Shown: positions 35,252 through 47,940 of the stretch, in pieces
Layout: every line of letters starts with the position of its first letter
How positions within the stretch are numbered: position 1 is the first letter of the stretch
Assembly: GCF_051020765.1 (NCBI RefSeq)
Contig: NC_134935.1
Coordinates: 9,301,579-9,365,578 of the forward strand
Reading direction: 5' to 3'
DNA: 64,000 nucleotides
Origin: Lasioglossum baleicum
Taxonomy: Eukaryota > Arthropoda > Insecta > Hymenoptera > Halictidae
The notes under the pieces: generated by a model
What the model saw: only the letters and a program-made list of their open reading frames with translations
Database searches by the model: none
Told to the model about the DNA's origin: nothing
Made by a program: the position numbers and the translations under genes

Positions 35252-35665
35252 CTTACTCTTATAATTGTAGCACCAATGGATAGCTGAGATTCTTCTGATT
35301 AAAATGAGCCCAAACACTAGATAAATCGGATTAATTTTACCGATTTAATATCGAGCAATTTTCTGTCTTAATTATGTATGTACTTGCATGCCTCGCAACA
35401 AGTCTCGCGAAAGGGGTGGGGGGCTTATTCGTTAGAGTGGTGGAGCGTCTACTGAAGCTTAAACGTTGTAATTACGCGAGCGTGGGGATAGACGGAGCGA
35501 GTGAGGGATCCCCTTCCCCCTGTGACGTCACGAATGACTTCTTTCGAGGCTCGCCCAGTACTTAAATAGATAAAAATAGTCAGATTTGCATCGTGTTTGG
35601 GCTCATTTTTATCGGAAGGATCTCGGCTATGCATTGGTACTGCAATTATCCAGGAAAGATAACAA
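35252..35665. mobile_element. Foldback element, AAAATGAGCCCAAACAC arms
   Basis: ATGGATAGCTGAGATTCTTC and AAAATGAGCCCAAACAC (35277-35330) are inverted at 35590-35640 (GTGTTTGGGCTCATTTTTAT, AAGGATCTCGGCTATGCATT). The match continues outward to ATAATTG and inward to TCGAGC/GCTCG, giving arms of about 100 bp at 80-85% identity. The loop is CpG-rich and contains TGACGTCA (35523-35530). The exact boundaries are not resolved. Confidence 0.7.
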
Positions 35666-37639
35666 TTTACTGAAAGTGAAATGTCCATTATTGCATGTTT
35701 ACATATTTTTTTTCACAATCGTCGAAGCTCGACGTACTGAATTAGCAAATAGCGAGCAATAAACTGTCAGCTCCTGAGCTGATGTAAATTTGCGCTGCTG
35801 TATCTGGATGGGCCGCCGTTTTCCTCGGCAGCTACAGAAGCAAATTCAGCAGTCGTGCGCGGAGTGTCGCGGCCGATCGGATGAATTAACAAGCCGAAGC
35901 AACCGAACGAACTAATCGAACGGGATTGAAGGAAGCAGCTGTTGCAGCGAAGCTGTAACGGTAGTAATTGAAGCGGAAGGCGGTCGAAGAAGGTACCGAA
36001 CGTGGCGCGGGGCTGAAAACGGAACGAGTCGGGGTTGGTTACGGTAAGCAAGTTTCGTAGTAAATTCAGCAAGTTGAGCCGCAGCATCGGGGGCGCGGAG
36101 GTCGGCGCGCGTTAATACGTAGCTCGCGGCTATTCGAAAAAAAAAAGAGAAAAAGAAAAAATCCCGCGGGATCCTGAATGGCGTCCGCAATTGCGAAAGT
36201 TCCGTCGCCGCCGCAGCGCCGCAACCGGAAGAAGAAACTCTCGACTGTTGGTCGGCAATGAGTTGCGAGCGTAAATCTTCGCCGTCGGCAGAACGGTTCT
36301 CGTGTTAAGATCGCGCTTCTTCGCGAAGGAAACGCGACGGCGGCCGCCATTCAGCAAACCGGAAGCTGCGCTTCGCGGGCCAAGTTCCCGTCGCAATGGC
36401 GGTCGATTCTTCTGAGAAATCGGACGAAAATCGGTGTTGCTTGAAACAGTCGAATTTATTAAGAGTACCTAGGCTGATATTTTTACAGACATGCTAGAAG
36501 TCTTGCTTTTTACAATTGGTTTTTTTTATAAAATACATTTTGTGGATCTGAAAATGTCTGTCGCATCACAAATTAATAGGTCAACAAATAATTTCGTCTC
36601 GAATTTCTGGGAATCGCATCACTGGATGGTCTGTGAATGGCAAACTGTAGAGTGCATCGTCAGTTGGAGACCACAGATCCTACAATTAGTCTAATTGACT
36701 ACCGGGCGATCTATTGCATAATGACCGATACGCATTATATGGTGCGCATAACAACGTGAAGTAATCCTCTTGAAAGGAATATTCAAATAGTCTGAAAATT
36801 ACACGAAGAGCATTTAACAGAACTGTTCTTTATTCATTCTAAACAACAAGCATGCTCGCCGAAACGTGAATAAATTAACCGGCTGTTGCCAGAATGGCAG
36901 ACATTACCCGGCTGCGGTCATTCGAGATAATGGGGGTTGGCATTAACTATTTACGCGAAGATTTCAATTAAATACGTGGATTAGATGGAATTATGAAGTA
37001 AGGGTGGATAAGATTCGAGTAAACAAGAAAATTCAACTGCCGCCGCGCCGCGCCGCGTCCTGTATAAATATCAGAATCCTTGGGCGGTTCGTTTACAAGT
37101 GTATTCCACCCTCGTCCCCGGCGCAAGAAGTCCTTTAGAAGTTAATTACCATCGTCCTCGCAGAGAAATGAAATCCTCGGGAAATTTCTGTGGAAAAATT
37201 CAATTTGGCTGTTCCCCTGTTGGACGTCGCCCGTCACGTTGTTCCCTCTTCGCCGTTCTTTGCCGCTTTCGCGTGAACGTTACGAACGAGAATTAGAGAT
37301 AGGGTGAATAATCAAGTTACCGTTCGAGTTTCGTCTCGTTGCTCGCACGGCGACTAGCGAAACTTAACGTTTCTGTTGTACAAATTTGCGAACGTCCTCG
37401 GGAATGATCTTTCTCTCGGCACCACGACAGCTTCCGGCGGATCCTTTGTCTTCTCGACGACTAGCGCAAACCGCTTGGCTCGAGAGTGTCGAATGCCTCG
37501 GGGCCGTTCACTTCGCGCCAACCAACAATTTCCTGTCCCGCTTTTTATCCAGCTGTATCCCTGAAGAATCAACGCGACGAACATAACTGGCCATTGCAGT
37601 CGACGAACTTTCTATAGGAAGTTCGGCAAGCGATTCCAA
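35666..37639. other. CpG-rich block 35800-36400 and flanks; no identified gene
   Basis: Several overlapping minus-strand frames (35767-36087, 35912-36190, 36066-36350, 36130-36396) occupy all three frames at once, which is typical of GC-rich non-coding or promoter DNA. No domain was recognised. A second GC-rich stretch is at 37080-37600. Confidence 0.35.
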
Positions 37640-38400
37640 AAGAGTTCACAAGAATAGCTTTTTTAAATCGATTACAGAGAAACTCCATTTACATCGCGAA
37701 TGTTCCACAGTGCTCCCAAATCGCCAGAACGTGGTCGAAACCTCGAAACTGAATGTTTTGTTGGAGATACAGTGACTCGCAGTAATCCTATTCGGGCACT
37801 TTTAAAAAGACGAAAACTCTTTTAAGATTGGACATTCTAAAATTGAATTTTTTCGAATTTTTTCGAGATGTTAAAAGGATTAGTGTGCTAGCTGACTTCA
37901 AAAGAATAGATTTTTTGATTCGATTACAGTGAAACTTCATTTACATCGCGAATGTTCCACAGTGCTTCCAAATCGCCAGAACGTGGTCAAAACCTCGAAA
38001 CTGAATATTTTGTTGGAGATAAAATGACTCGCAGTAATTCTATTCGGGCATTTTTAAAAAGACGAAAACTCTTTTAAGGATTAGTTTACTAACTGACTTC
38101 AAAAGAATAGATTTTTTGAACCGATTACAGTGGAACTCCGTTTACATCGTGACTGTTCCACAGTGCTTCCAAATCGCCAGAACGTGGTCGAAACCTCGAA
38201 ACTGAATGTTTCATTGTGACTCGCAGTAATCCTATTCGGGCACTTTTAAAAAGTCGAGAACTCTTTTAAGATTGGACGTTCTAAAATTAAATTTTTTTGA
38301 ATTTTTTCGGGATGTTAAAAGGATTAATGTGCTAGCTGACTTGAAAAGAATAGTTTTTTTGAATCGATGACAGTGGAACTCAGTCCATTTACATCGTAAC
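37640..38400. repeat. Long tandem repeat, unit 200-252 bp, three copies plus a partial
   Basis: The block TTTACATCG..GTTCCACAGTGC then CCAAATCGCCAGAACGTGGT recurs with ACATCG at 37691, 37943 and 38143, and the start of a fourth unit has it at 38391. Spacings are 252, 200 and 248 bp. The short unit lacks about 52 bp between CTTTTAAG and GGATTAG (junction near 38077). No coding frame is conserved across the units. Confidence 0.92.
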
Positions 38401-39704
38401 TGGAGGTTGATTGATTGAGATTTGAATTGATCGATGCAGAAAATGTTTACTTTACGGAAAAATTCGCAGTCTCTTCATAATATGCGATTACTGCTAAACC
38501 GAGAATGTTTATGAAGTTTTAATTTAATGGTTCAATTACCAGCAGAATTATTTGAGATCTAGAAAGAAGAGGGTAAAAAATACTGTCATTCCGAATTCGC
38601 GAGGAAGTCTGAAAGTTTCATCCGTGGATCCTCGAGTTATCCCATTTCAGGGGTTAGTGGAGGCGGCGCGGCCCGCCGGTAACAAACTGCAGTTTTAAAA
38701 GCACTCGCGGCCTATCTATAGTTATTATCGCAGAGCGTGGCGATCCTCCGAGAAGTTTAGTTTTAATTTGCCCGAGAAATTCGTCGGGAATATTCTAACT
38801 CACTCATCGCGGAGACCGAAACTTTCCAAATATTTAACTTCGCCGAAGAATATTTTAGGGAGTAACCTTAAATCGATTCGCGAAGTTCAAGCATGCCAAC
38901 GAGACGGCGAAGCGTATTGTCATTCGAGCGAACGAATTGCATTGAACAATCAACAATTCATCGGATTAACATGGCCGAGATTTCATTTCTGGTCGCATGA
39001 CAATTTCAGTGTTGCGTTCGAACAGCAGGTATGCTAAACAAAATTTTTATAGCCATTCACGTAATCATTGAAATGTTCATAATTTTCATATCCATTAAAC
39101 TTCATCGTGAAACTGTGAAAAATTTTATATTCATTCGAATATTGCTTGTAACGATCTCATGGTAGCCATAGATTCATTGAAATATTTACGTGCCGATTTT
39201 CTTTTACATATGTTTCAATCCACCCGTTTCGAAACCAACGTAATCCTCTTATCGGACATAATAAATTAGCTGTTAAATGTTTAAAACGTGGGACCTTTCA
39301 TTCTTTAATCGTTTAATAAACCGACAATAACGTATCGACATTGTATCGTTCTTTCAATCTCCCAACTATTTTACTTTTCATGTATTCAATTTCGTCGTAA
39401 ATGCATAAATATTTCGCGGTCTACTTATTACTTTTAAGATAAAGATTAATGATATCGTTCCGAATATAACCATTCGCTGGACGAACGATAAATTCTTTTG
39501 GAAACGTGCTAACTAAGCAGAAGTTTCGTAAAAGTTATCTTCTACCTCCCCGCTTCAATTGCAGTAATTGAAGACAAACTCTTTTCTCTTCCGTTTAGCT
39601 TACACTTCGCTGGATCTTTAGAATGTCATCGTAATAATTCAAGATAATCTATTCTTTTCTATAGTTGGCGAGTGGGCGTTGTGCACAAACTTTACTCTTC
39701 TATA
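38401..39704. other. Non-coding; nothing recognised
   Basis: An 89-codon frame at 38768-39037 has no family resemblance. Confidence 0.35.
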
Positions 39705-40131
39705 CAGGGTGTCTCAGCTGAATGGGGCCACATAAATATCTCCTTTATTTTTAATGGCACAAAAAAGATATTTACGGCATAAGTTAAATGGTATTGAAGG
39801 AGGAATATCATAGAAGAACAATTTCTTTTGTCCGGTCAATTTTTCATAGTTTCTTCAATGTTATCATTATTTTTTATCGGGAAAACTTATTTTTTATTTC
39901 ATCTTGTCAATGACAAGCATATTCAAATGTATCTTTTCGGCCGCTATAAGATGGAATAAAAAAAAAAGAAGTTTTCCCGATAAAAAAATAACGATGACCT
40001 TGAAAAAAACTATGAAAAAATGACCGTACTGATATTCCTCCTTCCATACCATTTAAATTATGCCATAAATCTTTTTTGTGCCATTAAATATAAAGGAGAT
40101 ATTTAGATGGCCTCCTTCAGCTGACACCCTG
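39705..40131. mobile_element. TA-flanked foldback, 'CTCAGCTGAAGGAGG' family copy 2
   Basis: CAGGGTGTCTCAGCTGAATG and the complement ending CTTCAGCTGACACCCTG, with TA on both sides. It shares GGAGGAATATCATAGAAGAA and the poly-A/T inner arms with 32068-32536. The left arm begins GAATGGGGCC where the other arm has GAAGGAGGCC. Confidence 0.9.
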
Positions 40132-40794
40132 TATATTCTCTTTTAACTAATATTTTCATTTCCGCAGACCAAAGACGAACATAATTTCTTTCTGCTTGCC
40201 AATCACAGCAAGCACATAATTTCTTTCAGCTTTCCAAGAAGTTTTTGTTCACGAGTTATACACCGCTAATATAATCTCATCAAGTTCCGAGCAAAATGAC
40301 TTTTGCTCGTCTAGATTGCCGATTCGCAACGCTGTGCTACGTGTATACGAGACGCGTCTAGAAAGTAATGAGATAGATATCGATTTTCTCTGAAATTCAT
40401 CATGGCAGCGTTCCCCCTACACACTATTTGATACTTGCATAACTCTACTCTACCGTCGACATTAATCTCAATTCGATCTAGCTATCACTAGCGATTTCGC
40501 AGCCAGTTTTATAGAAGCGTGATATAGCGACGCGCCACGAAAATAGAACGGCCACGATTCGAGCAGCATCATGCGATTCAGTGTTGCGTTGACCCTAATG
40601 GAATCGCGACGGAGACGTTTAATCATTTGAAAACTGCTTATGACGACAAGCTTTATCAAGGTCGCAAACATCATTTATATTGTAAAAATATTTCTGTGTC
40701 TGTACGCGCATGCGTGCGCGAGTGGAAAGTCGAAAATCCGTAGCGAGAGCGAGCAAAATTTTAACTTCTACATTGCGTTGAAGTGATCCTGTAT
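40132..40794. other. Non-coding; nothing recognised
   Basis: No gene or repeat structure that I can support. Confidence 0.35.
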
Positions 40795-41035
40795 CAAAGT
40801 TGTGCAGAATTACAATTGAATTACTCCAGGAATTGTAATTACAAAGTAGTTGAATTACATCGTAATTCAGTTATATTGTAATTTATAATACAGATCTTCA
40901 TTCAATTAAATTACAATGTAATTCGTAAGTGCAATTAGAGTAAAATTACAAAGTACTTTGTAATTAAATTACATTAATTACGAATTACGATGTAATCAAA
41001 TTAAAATAGTGTGTAAATGCATTTTCCTCAACGCT
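40795..41035. mobile_element. AT-rich foldback resembling the hAT MITE interiors
   Basis: About 200 bp made of variants of AATTACAATGTAATTC in both orientations, starting after CAAAGTTGTGCAGAATTAC, which resembles the CA..GTTGGGCAA ends. The right end (TTCCTCAACGCTC) is poorly matched and no 8-bp duplication is visible, so class membership is tentative. Confidence 0.5.
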
Positions 41036-43505
41036 CTAAAACAAAAAGAAATGGGCCTCTAATATAGGGAAACATAAATAGCACCAGCTATAAAATCTAT
41101 CTATAAATTTATTCTCTTTCTGTGTAGCATGGCAAGGTTGACATTCTCAAAGGGATAGCGTCTCTGACAGGGGATCAGTCTGATTGCATTTCGGACACGT
41201 GTATTATGATGGCGATTTAAAACGGTTCGAGTAGCTGGAATCCCCGAGCATAATCGAGGACAGAGCGCGTCCATGTGTACTCCGGTAGCGAGCCAAAATT
41301 GGGACAAGTGAATAGAAACGCGTTCCGGGGAAGTTTGAATGTGGCTCGATGGTAGGTACCCACGTATCTCGCCGCGACGATCTCAATTGCGACCTTCGCC
41401 GGTGAATCTCGAAGCGGAATCCGTCGGTACGAACAATTTAATCAGCGAGACCGAGTTTATTGGCCAGGACGTCGAACTTAACCTCGTGTTGACCAATTTC
41501 GACGGTTTACCCTCCCTGCCTCGTTACCGAGAGAACCTCGGGGAAAGATAGACCAGCTCGCTCAACTGAGAGGGACGAAACGGTGGAAAGGGTGACACGG
41601 GGATATACGCAGGGAGAGGGCTGCATTTACCGTTAACCGTGTCACGAGGAGTTTGCCGTACTGTAGTTATAGTTAGCGCCATCCTCGGTACCAGATCCGA
41701 GCCGAGAAGGAGAGAGGGACACTGCTCGATAGAGAAGGTGGCTCCCAGATACTTCGAAGGGAAGTTGCTATGGTTGATATTATCTCCTCACCCGGCGGCT
41801 TAACCCTATCCCTGTCCCTATCCGGCTGCAGACCACAGTCCCGTCGTCGTTCTCGGACAGCTAGTCCTTCTGAGCCCAGTCCTCCACTCGTTCGCACCCC
41901 TTCCCGTGTCCGGTAGCCGCAAATAACTAGCTTGGCCGTTGTCCAGAATTCACCAGCAGTCGCCGCCGCCGCCGCATTCCGATAGGTTTCCCCTCTTTGC
42001 AGCCGCCAGAAGAACCATAATATATGCGAGCGCTAAATCCAACGTGATTCTCGTCCGATCACTAGATCGCTGGATCGCGGCACGCACTCGCCGCGAATTC
42101 CGACGCCTCACTTTTTCCGTCAAACGGCATTACCAATGCGATTCATCGATCCAATCAGATCTGCTCCGTCTGTACTCCATTATTTACTAGGCCACTTGTC
42201 GCTATTAATGCGCTTTCGTGTTTCAATGAGCAGTAAAACTTGTTCAATTAAATCTAACTATCCGTGTATGTTTTACAAAGATAATCATTGCGTTTTTTAA
42301 CTATTCAGGAATTTTTATTTTACCAGAATAATTAAATAATTTACAATACATTCATACATTCAGTAAAAATGGTGGCCAGCACGACAAACTACATTGCATT
42401 ACAAATATTTTACGATACAATTTCTTTCAGATTTTATACTGATACTAGATCAGTCTAAAATTGAATCGCATTATTTTCAAATCGGCGGATTTAATTCGAT
42501 GTTCGCACAACTCGAAGATCGAACGGTCTCCTGTAGCGGCGTGTGTTCAAACTTCGAGGGGCCACTGTGCAGAAAACAAGTGAACTTTCCGAAGGTCCCC
42601 ACGGAAGAGCAGGGTCAACCAGAGTCCAAGCGTTCGCATTTCACCAGTGCAACTGCGGCGAAAAGATCTTGCCTTGATTCTAACAGGCCGCAATCGATTC
42701 TCGCGCGCAGTTTATCGCTGGCAAAGCACAGATAGTCTACGATGACTATCTATACCCAGCTGCGCAAAATTTGCCTCGTCGATCGCCGATGGACTGTCCT
42801 TTCAGCCACTTTGAATGGGAGGGCGCGATACGTGCCGTGCTGCGCGGCGTCGGCCTGGCCGGTTCGCCGGCTGCGGTTTTATTGCTGACGCGATAGTTTG
42901 ATCGTTCCGCGCGTCATCGACGCTGCACGGAAAAACGAGCACCAAGTGGTCCCGAGCATCGAAACTCGCTCGCTCGTTTGCTTGTTCGTTCGGCCGCGCA
43001 CGCGCCTCGTCGTTCGCAAAAAAAAAAAGACAAAAAGGAACATCAATTGTGCGTGCGAACCGGAAGAACCGACGCGTCGTCGCTGGAAATTAGCGGCTGG
43101 CAAACCGGCGCGGCGCGAGCGCGGCGGTCTTCCGGAGGTCAGTAATTAAATCCACTCCAGCGCGGTCGAACTTTGATCCTCATGAATTTTCACCGAGGCT
43201 ACGTTCCGCCGAGTTACGCTCGCAGAGGGGAAAACAGGTGGACGCTGCTGTTCCGCAAGTTTCACAGAGGATCGCGATGTTTCGCGCGACCGGTGTGATC
43301 AGCTGGAAAAGTGCGTTTTCCGCGAAAACGTGGACAAAATTGGACAAGTTATCGAAGACTCGAGAACCTGCTGTGCCATTTAAAAAAAACACCGATGACC
43401 TTGAAATTATGAAAAAAAAACCGTTAATCACAAGATCTGTTGATACATGTCATCGTATTGCACGCTTTGAACGGTTTCATTTCACTTTTGAAACTTTTGT
43501 TTATT
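41036..43505. other. GC-rich blocks 41330-42180 and 42760-43400; no identified gene
   Basis: Short frames on both strands, none with recognised domains. There is a (CCG)n run at about 41961-41974. Confidence 0.35.
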
Positions 43506-44297
43506 ACCACGCTTATATTAGCTTGTCGAGTTGTCGTTGTTGTTGTTGTATGCGTAAAAGCTTGTAATCGAATTTTAAAACACTTCCCGATGAGCTAGAG
43601 ACTTGAAACTTTAAACATAGCTCAGAACTGGATAACAATGCAATATTAAAAAACAAATTGAGAAAAAACTGTGCGTTCAGGAGAAAAAGAAATTTTAATA
43701 TTAACCGTCATACCTCGTCGCGCGACACTCAGTAGTACGTCATCGTGTTCAGCGATCCCCACTCTGCGCGCCAGTGCTCTCTACTCCACTACGTGTTCCC
43801 ACTCCGACTCAACCCCACTCCACTGACGCACTTCGCACCGAAGGAGCTCAGTCAGTGTGGTGTTCCGTTCATTCAGTTCCATTTCGGACAATTTCGGACT
43901 CCGTCAAGAGACGTCGTCTCTCGGAGTCATCCCCTCATTCTATCTCGCGTATTTCCATATCTTGTGTTTCTATATATATCTTACTATTTCATACCAGTAT
44001 TACTATATCTTGCGTTCCCTTTAAAACAGAATAAAAAGTAGAAAATAAAAAATATATTAAAAAAAAACTTTAAAACCAGGCTTATATTAAAATGCACTAA
44101 AAAGGAGAAAATCATTTTTTTAGACATTAGCGACTATAAATAAAAGCGTGGAGCGCCCACGAAGATTACGTCAATATACTCTAGATCTCCACGCTTTTAT
44201 TTATAGTCACTGCAGTCTAAAAAAATTATTTTCTCCTTTTTAGTGCATTTTAATATAAGTGTGGTTTTTAAAGTTTTTTTTATATATATTTTTTTCT
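43506..44297. mobile_element. ACCACGCTTATATTA composite element, copy 1
   Basis: It starts ACCACGCTTATATTAGCTTG and ends with a 250-bp hairpin (44047-44297) whose arms include GCACTAAAAAGGAGAAAATC and GCGACTATAAATAAAAGCGT and their complements, with TAATATAAGTGTGGT near the end matching the start in inverted orientation. The middle has CACTTCCCGATGAGCTAGAG and a CG-rich part (CGTCGCGCGACACTC). A second copy is at 47941-48760. No coding frame; superfamily unknown. Confidence 0.75.
44047..44297. repeat. Near-perfect long hairpin at element end
   Basis: The arms of about 105 nt pair almost completely around a loop of about 33 nt (44156-44188). Its homologue is at 48555-48752. Confidence 0.9.
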
Positions 44298-45577
44298 TCA
44301 TACCAAAAGAAAAATTCAGATATTTTGTTTCCGATGGCTCACCCTGTATTATCTTTTATGATTTCGTACGATTTCTGTTAGAGAACCATATCACCCTCGG
44401 TAAGAGGACCAAATAATACTTATTTTCGTATAATACATATTTATTTATACCGATTAATTTATTCGTTCTTCTTAAGTGTTCTGTTTTTCGTGAGTCACTC
44501 CGTATTATCTTATACTCTTGTGCACCGCTACGATGGTTATCTGAAACCGTGGACAGAATTGAAAAAGTACGTTTTCAATCCATGGAATCTGATTAATCCT
44601 TCTGGAACGACGTACAACATGATAGGGGCCCCTCAAACGCCTGCTGAGACAAAAATGCACATCCCTGACGCACAGTATTCAGTCAAACGGAAAAATACTG
44701 TCTTACACCACTTTCGCATCAAACGACTCAAATATAATTTGATTTCGTTATTGTAAAAATGAAGAAAACATATTTAGTAAATCCAGTTGGAAGTCGTCGT
44801 CACGAGTCTGACTCGATGTTACAGTTATAATGCAGGAGGCTGAAGACCTTTTCTCTTCTTACGACTCCAAACGAACATTTGTACCTTTTTCATAATGAAT
44901 CGAGAAACTTCTTTCCAACATTTCTTAGAGAAATGAAGTTCGTACGCTCGTCAACAACCCTTCGGCACTGTAGCCCATATTGTCCCATGTCCCGTTGTTT
45001 TTCGAAGTGGACGAGCTCCATTGTTTCACACGTACCTAGCGGGAACGCAATAGAAGCAAGAACCGCGGCCGCGAGCCCGCGTTGTAGTTAATTTAGAATT
45101 GCTTCGTCATCGCGGAAATTCAGATTGCATTCACGAGAGACGCGGGCATTAATCATGCGCTGCGTTCGATTGTTTTAACGCGGTCCCGCATCGTGCGAAT
45201 GGTAAATAGCGCTGTGTCAAGTACCCGAGAACCAAGTTGCTTAACACTTGGATTACTTCTCGTTCCGCGTTCTTTGAAAATTACATACACCGACGGCGAA
45301 CGTTCTTATTCGCGACCAGGTGCCGCCGTTCACATCGTTAAAAACTATTGTATGAATTAATATACCTAAAGAGTTCAGCAATTACGTTGTTCTCCCTTGT
45401 GTACCTTCGTTAGTTGCAACAATGTGAAAACATACAGTCGGTGTGTAACTTTTTTGGCATTGCGTGTCGGTGGAAGTAACAGTAAAATAATACCTCTTTA
45501 TATGAAAGAAGACGTCGACTGAGTTTTTATATTGTGCTGCAATGGCGTCTGTAGTCTTTTGCCATCTACATTATTTT
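44298..45577. other. Non-coding; one orphan CACCCTG|TA terminus
   Basis: GATGGCTCACCCTG beside TA is near 44341, without a matching left end. Frames at 44490-44756 and 44879-45091 are unrecognised. Confidence 0.35.
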
Positions 45578-46015
45578 TTGTAGAAATTAAGGTGACCTAC
45601 AATTATAAAATCAATTTTTAAAATTATTATTTGATATTATACGAAACGTGGGCCAAGCCAAACAAATTCATGCGTATATGACATAATAACCTTCAAGGTT
45701 ACACAAGGTCAGAAATAGAAGATATTTTAGAAATTATGGTGACCTTCAATTTTCTAAATGAAATGCTATGTATTCTTTTATATCATACGAAACCGTGTGC
45801 CAAGCCAAACTAATTCATTCGTACATGACATAATAACCTTCAAGGTTACACCAGATCAGAAATAGAAGATATTTTAGAAATGATGGTGACCAATTTTCTA
45901 AATGAAATGCTATGTATTCTTTTATATCATACGAAACCGTGTGCCAAGCCAAACAAATTCATTCGTACATCACATAATGACCTCCAAGGTTACACAAGGT
46001 CAGAAATGGAAGAAA
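45578..46015. repeat. Tandem repeat, three copies of a ~145-bp unit
   Basis: CCAAGCCAAACAAATTCATT (or a close variant) recurs with CCAAGCC at 45653, 45800 and 45944 (spacings 147 and 144 bp), each followed by TAACCTTCAAGGTTACAC and AGAAATAGAAGATATTTTAG. AACCTTCAAGGTT is itself a perfect palindrome in each unit. Confidence 0.92.
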
Positions 46016-46937
46016 TACTTACTATATTGTAGGTAGCGGCAGACCGTAAAGTTGTGTAGAATGACATACTCCCTCGTTTTGTCAAGGTGTCGAACGATCA
46101 ACTTCAGAAGAAGAAGAAGGGATAGCGATTTCCTTATATCGGAACAAAATTGTGGTTCGTGAGCCTCTATTATGCGAACAGCCTTATACCCCGATGTATT
46201 CAAATCAAGAAGGTTCTATCTGAAACGTTCATCCATCCCATTAACGACGCGCACTTTATCCGAAGGCGACGCGATACCGCACGCCGTGATTCTCTTCTGT
46301 CCACCAGCGGCTTCCTGTTTCGCAGTGTCAGCGATGCCGGTCTCCGGACGCCCGCACGGACAACGGTAAAAACTAGAAAAGCGTGGCCACATAAGAAAAG
46401 CGCGGCTGGGTCCGCACGGTGTACGGAATGGAACGGAATGGCACGGGACGGGACGGGACAGGATACGGAAATGGCACTGCGTCCTACGGGATACGTCGCG
46501 CGATTGTTTTGGCCGTGCTCCCATTTCTCCGGCTTTATGGGCAGCGGACAGAATTTGTGGCATCCCGTGGACCGGCAACGAGCGGCACTTTTGCCTCGCA
46601 GGTCGCGGCCATTCCGCCATTAGTTACAGACCCGCTGGCTTTTGCGTGACTGTTCTTCTTATTTTTCGAACTTCCCTTGGCCGCTCGCCCTCTGCGCGCT
46701 TTTTCCTCCTGGCTCTGCCGTTCCGCAGAGTGAGTGTATCCCTAGTACCGGACGCTCAAAGTTCTCTTTAAATAAATAGAACAATATTTTACTTGGTTTA
46801 TTCGAAGTGATTTAGAAAGTGACTAGAATCAAATGAAAAATAATCAACATTTCCTTTTACTAATCACTAACTCGAATTAATATTATACTTTGATTATATG
46901 ATTTTAAGGAATCACGAAGTAGATTCTAGTATCGGAA
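46016..46937. other. GC-rich block with opposing open frames; ACGGG microsatellite
   Basis: Frames 46150-46623 (plus) and 46216-46620 (minus) fully overlap; neither shows a domain. GGAACGGAATGG and (ACGGG)n lie at about 46426-46465. Confidence 0.4.
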
Positions 46938-47496
46938 GGGTCATTCCATGCCAAATCGATCACTATTTGCAGGCACCATCGCCGATTTCGTTCTAAATGA
47001 AATATGTTGTAGTACTTTACCAGCTCATTGTGACGCGAATTTGTATGGTTCCATCTTTTTCAAGGGCTCGTTTTAATGGGAATACGTCAAGGAATATAAC
47101 CATATTTTCTCAAAATTTAAATCACTCTGGCCCCTCACCGAAAAAAACGTAAAAAAAGAATTTGTTTAAATTTTTCGACATTATAAAGGTGATTTTCGAG
47201 GTTGAAAAAATAATTTTGTAATAGCTCAATCCTTTACGAATAAAACAAACACAAAATGTAGCTCAATCGGACAAACAGTTCCCGAGATAAAAATTCGTAA
47301 GTGAGGCCAGTTTTCGCCAAAATGGGCAAAAATTGAAAATCTTTGAAGGCCTGCCATTTCTAAACAGATTCGAAACCGGCAAAATGATGACTTGAACCCC
47401 ACCTAATTTCACCTAGACTACAACATATTTCATTTAGAACGAAATCGATGATGGTGCCTGCAAAAAGTGATCAATTTGGCATGGAATGACCCGGAA
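46934..47496. mobile_element. Foldback with GGGTCATTCCATGCCAAAT ends and GGAA duplication
   Basis: The element is 46938-47492. GGGTCATTCCATGCCAAATC continues into GATCACT and GCAGGCACCATC, with its complement at the right end. GGAA flanks both sides (46934-46937, 47493-47496). The inner arms run through GTTCTAAATGAAATATGTTG. The 4-bp duplication and GGG terminus do not match the TA-flanked set; the class is unknown. Confidence 0.85.
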
Positions 47497-47940
47497 GCAA
47501 TATACAGGGTGTGGCTGGATGGGTGGTACAACCGAGCAGGGGGTTATACTACATGTAAAAACAAGTCGAAAAAAAGGAATAACATTTTTTTGTTTGACGC
47601 TTCGTTTTCGAGATAATCGAGTTTGAAAATGCAGCGAATACACGTGCTATTGCATAGGAATCGTCTGACGCGTCCGACCATGATCAACCAATTCTACTTT
47701 CTGCATATACCAGAGCTCGTTCAGACACGGCGCGCCGGAAACCGTGCGGACCTTATTCACATTAGCATCTATGTATTCGTTCACACGTGACCGCGCGGTC
47801 TAACAATCGAAAACGAAAATCGCGCGGATTCCGCCGTGTCTGAACGGGTCCTAAAGTACGCGGACCTGGCGAAACTTCAAACTCGATTATCTCGAAAACG
47901 CGCGCGCGCGAAGTGTCAAACAAAAAAATATTCCTTTTTT

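Noticed and set aside
36066..36396. Exon candidate in the CpG-rich block
   Set aside because: All minus frames are partly open because of composition; no start, splice pattern or domain could be supported.
43180..43431. Coding frames around 43180-43567
   Set aside because: The plus-strand frame runs into the ACCACGC element and is rich in poly-A-encoded lysine; the minus frame overlaps it.
46150..46623. Paired plus- and minus-strand frames of 157 and 134 codons
   Set aside because: They overlap completely, include the ACGGG microsatellite, and have no domain.
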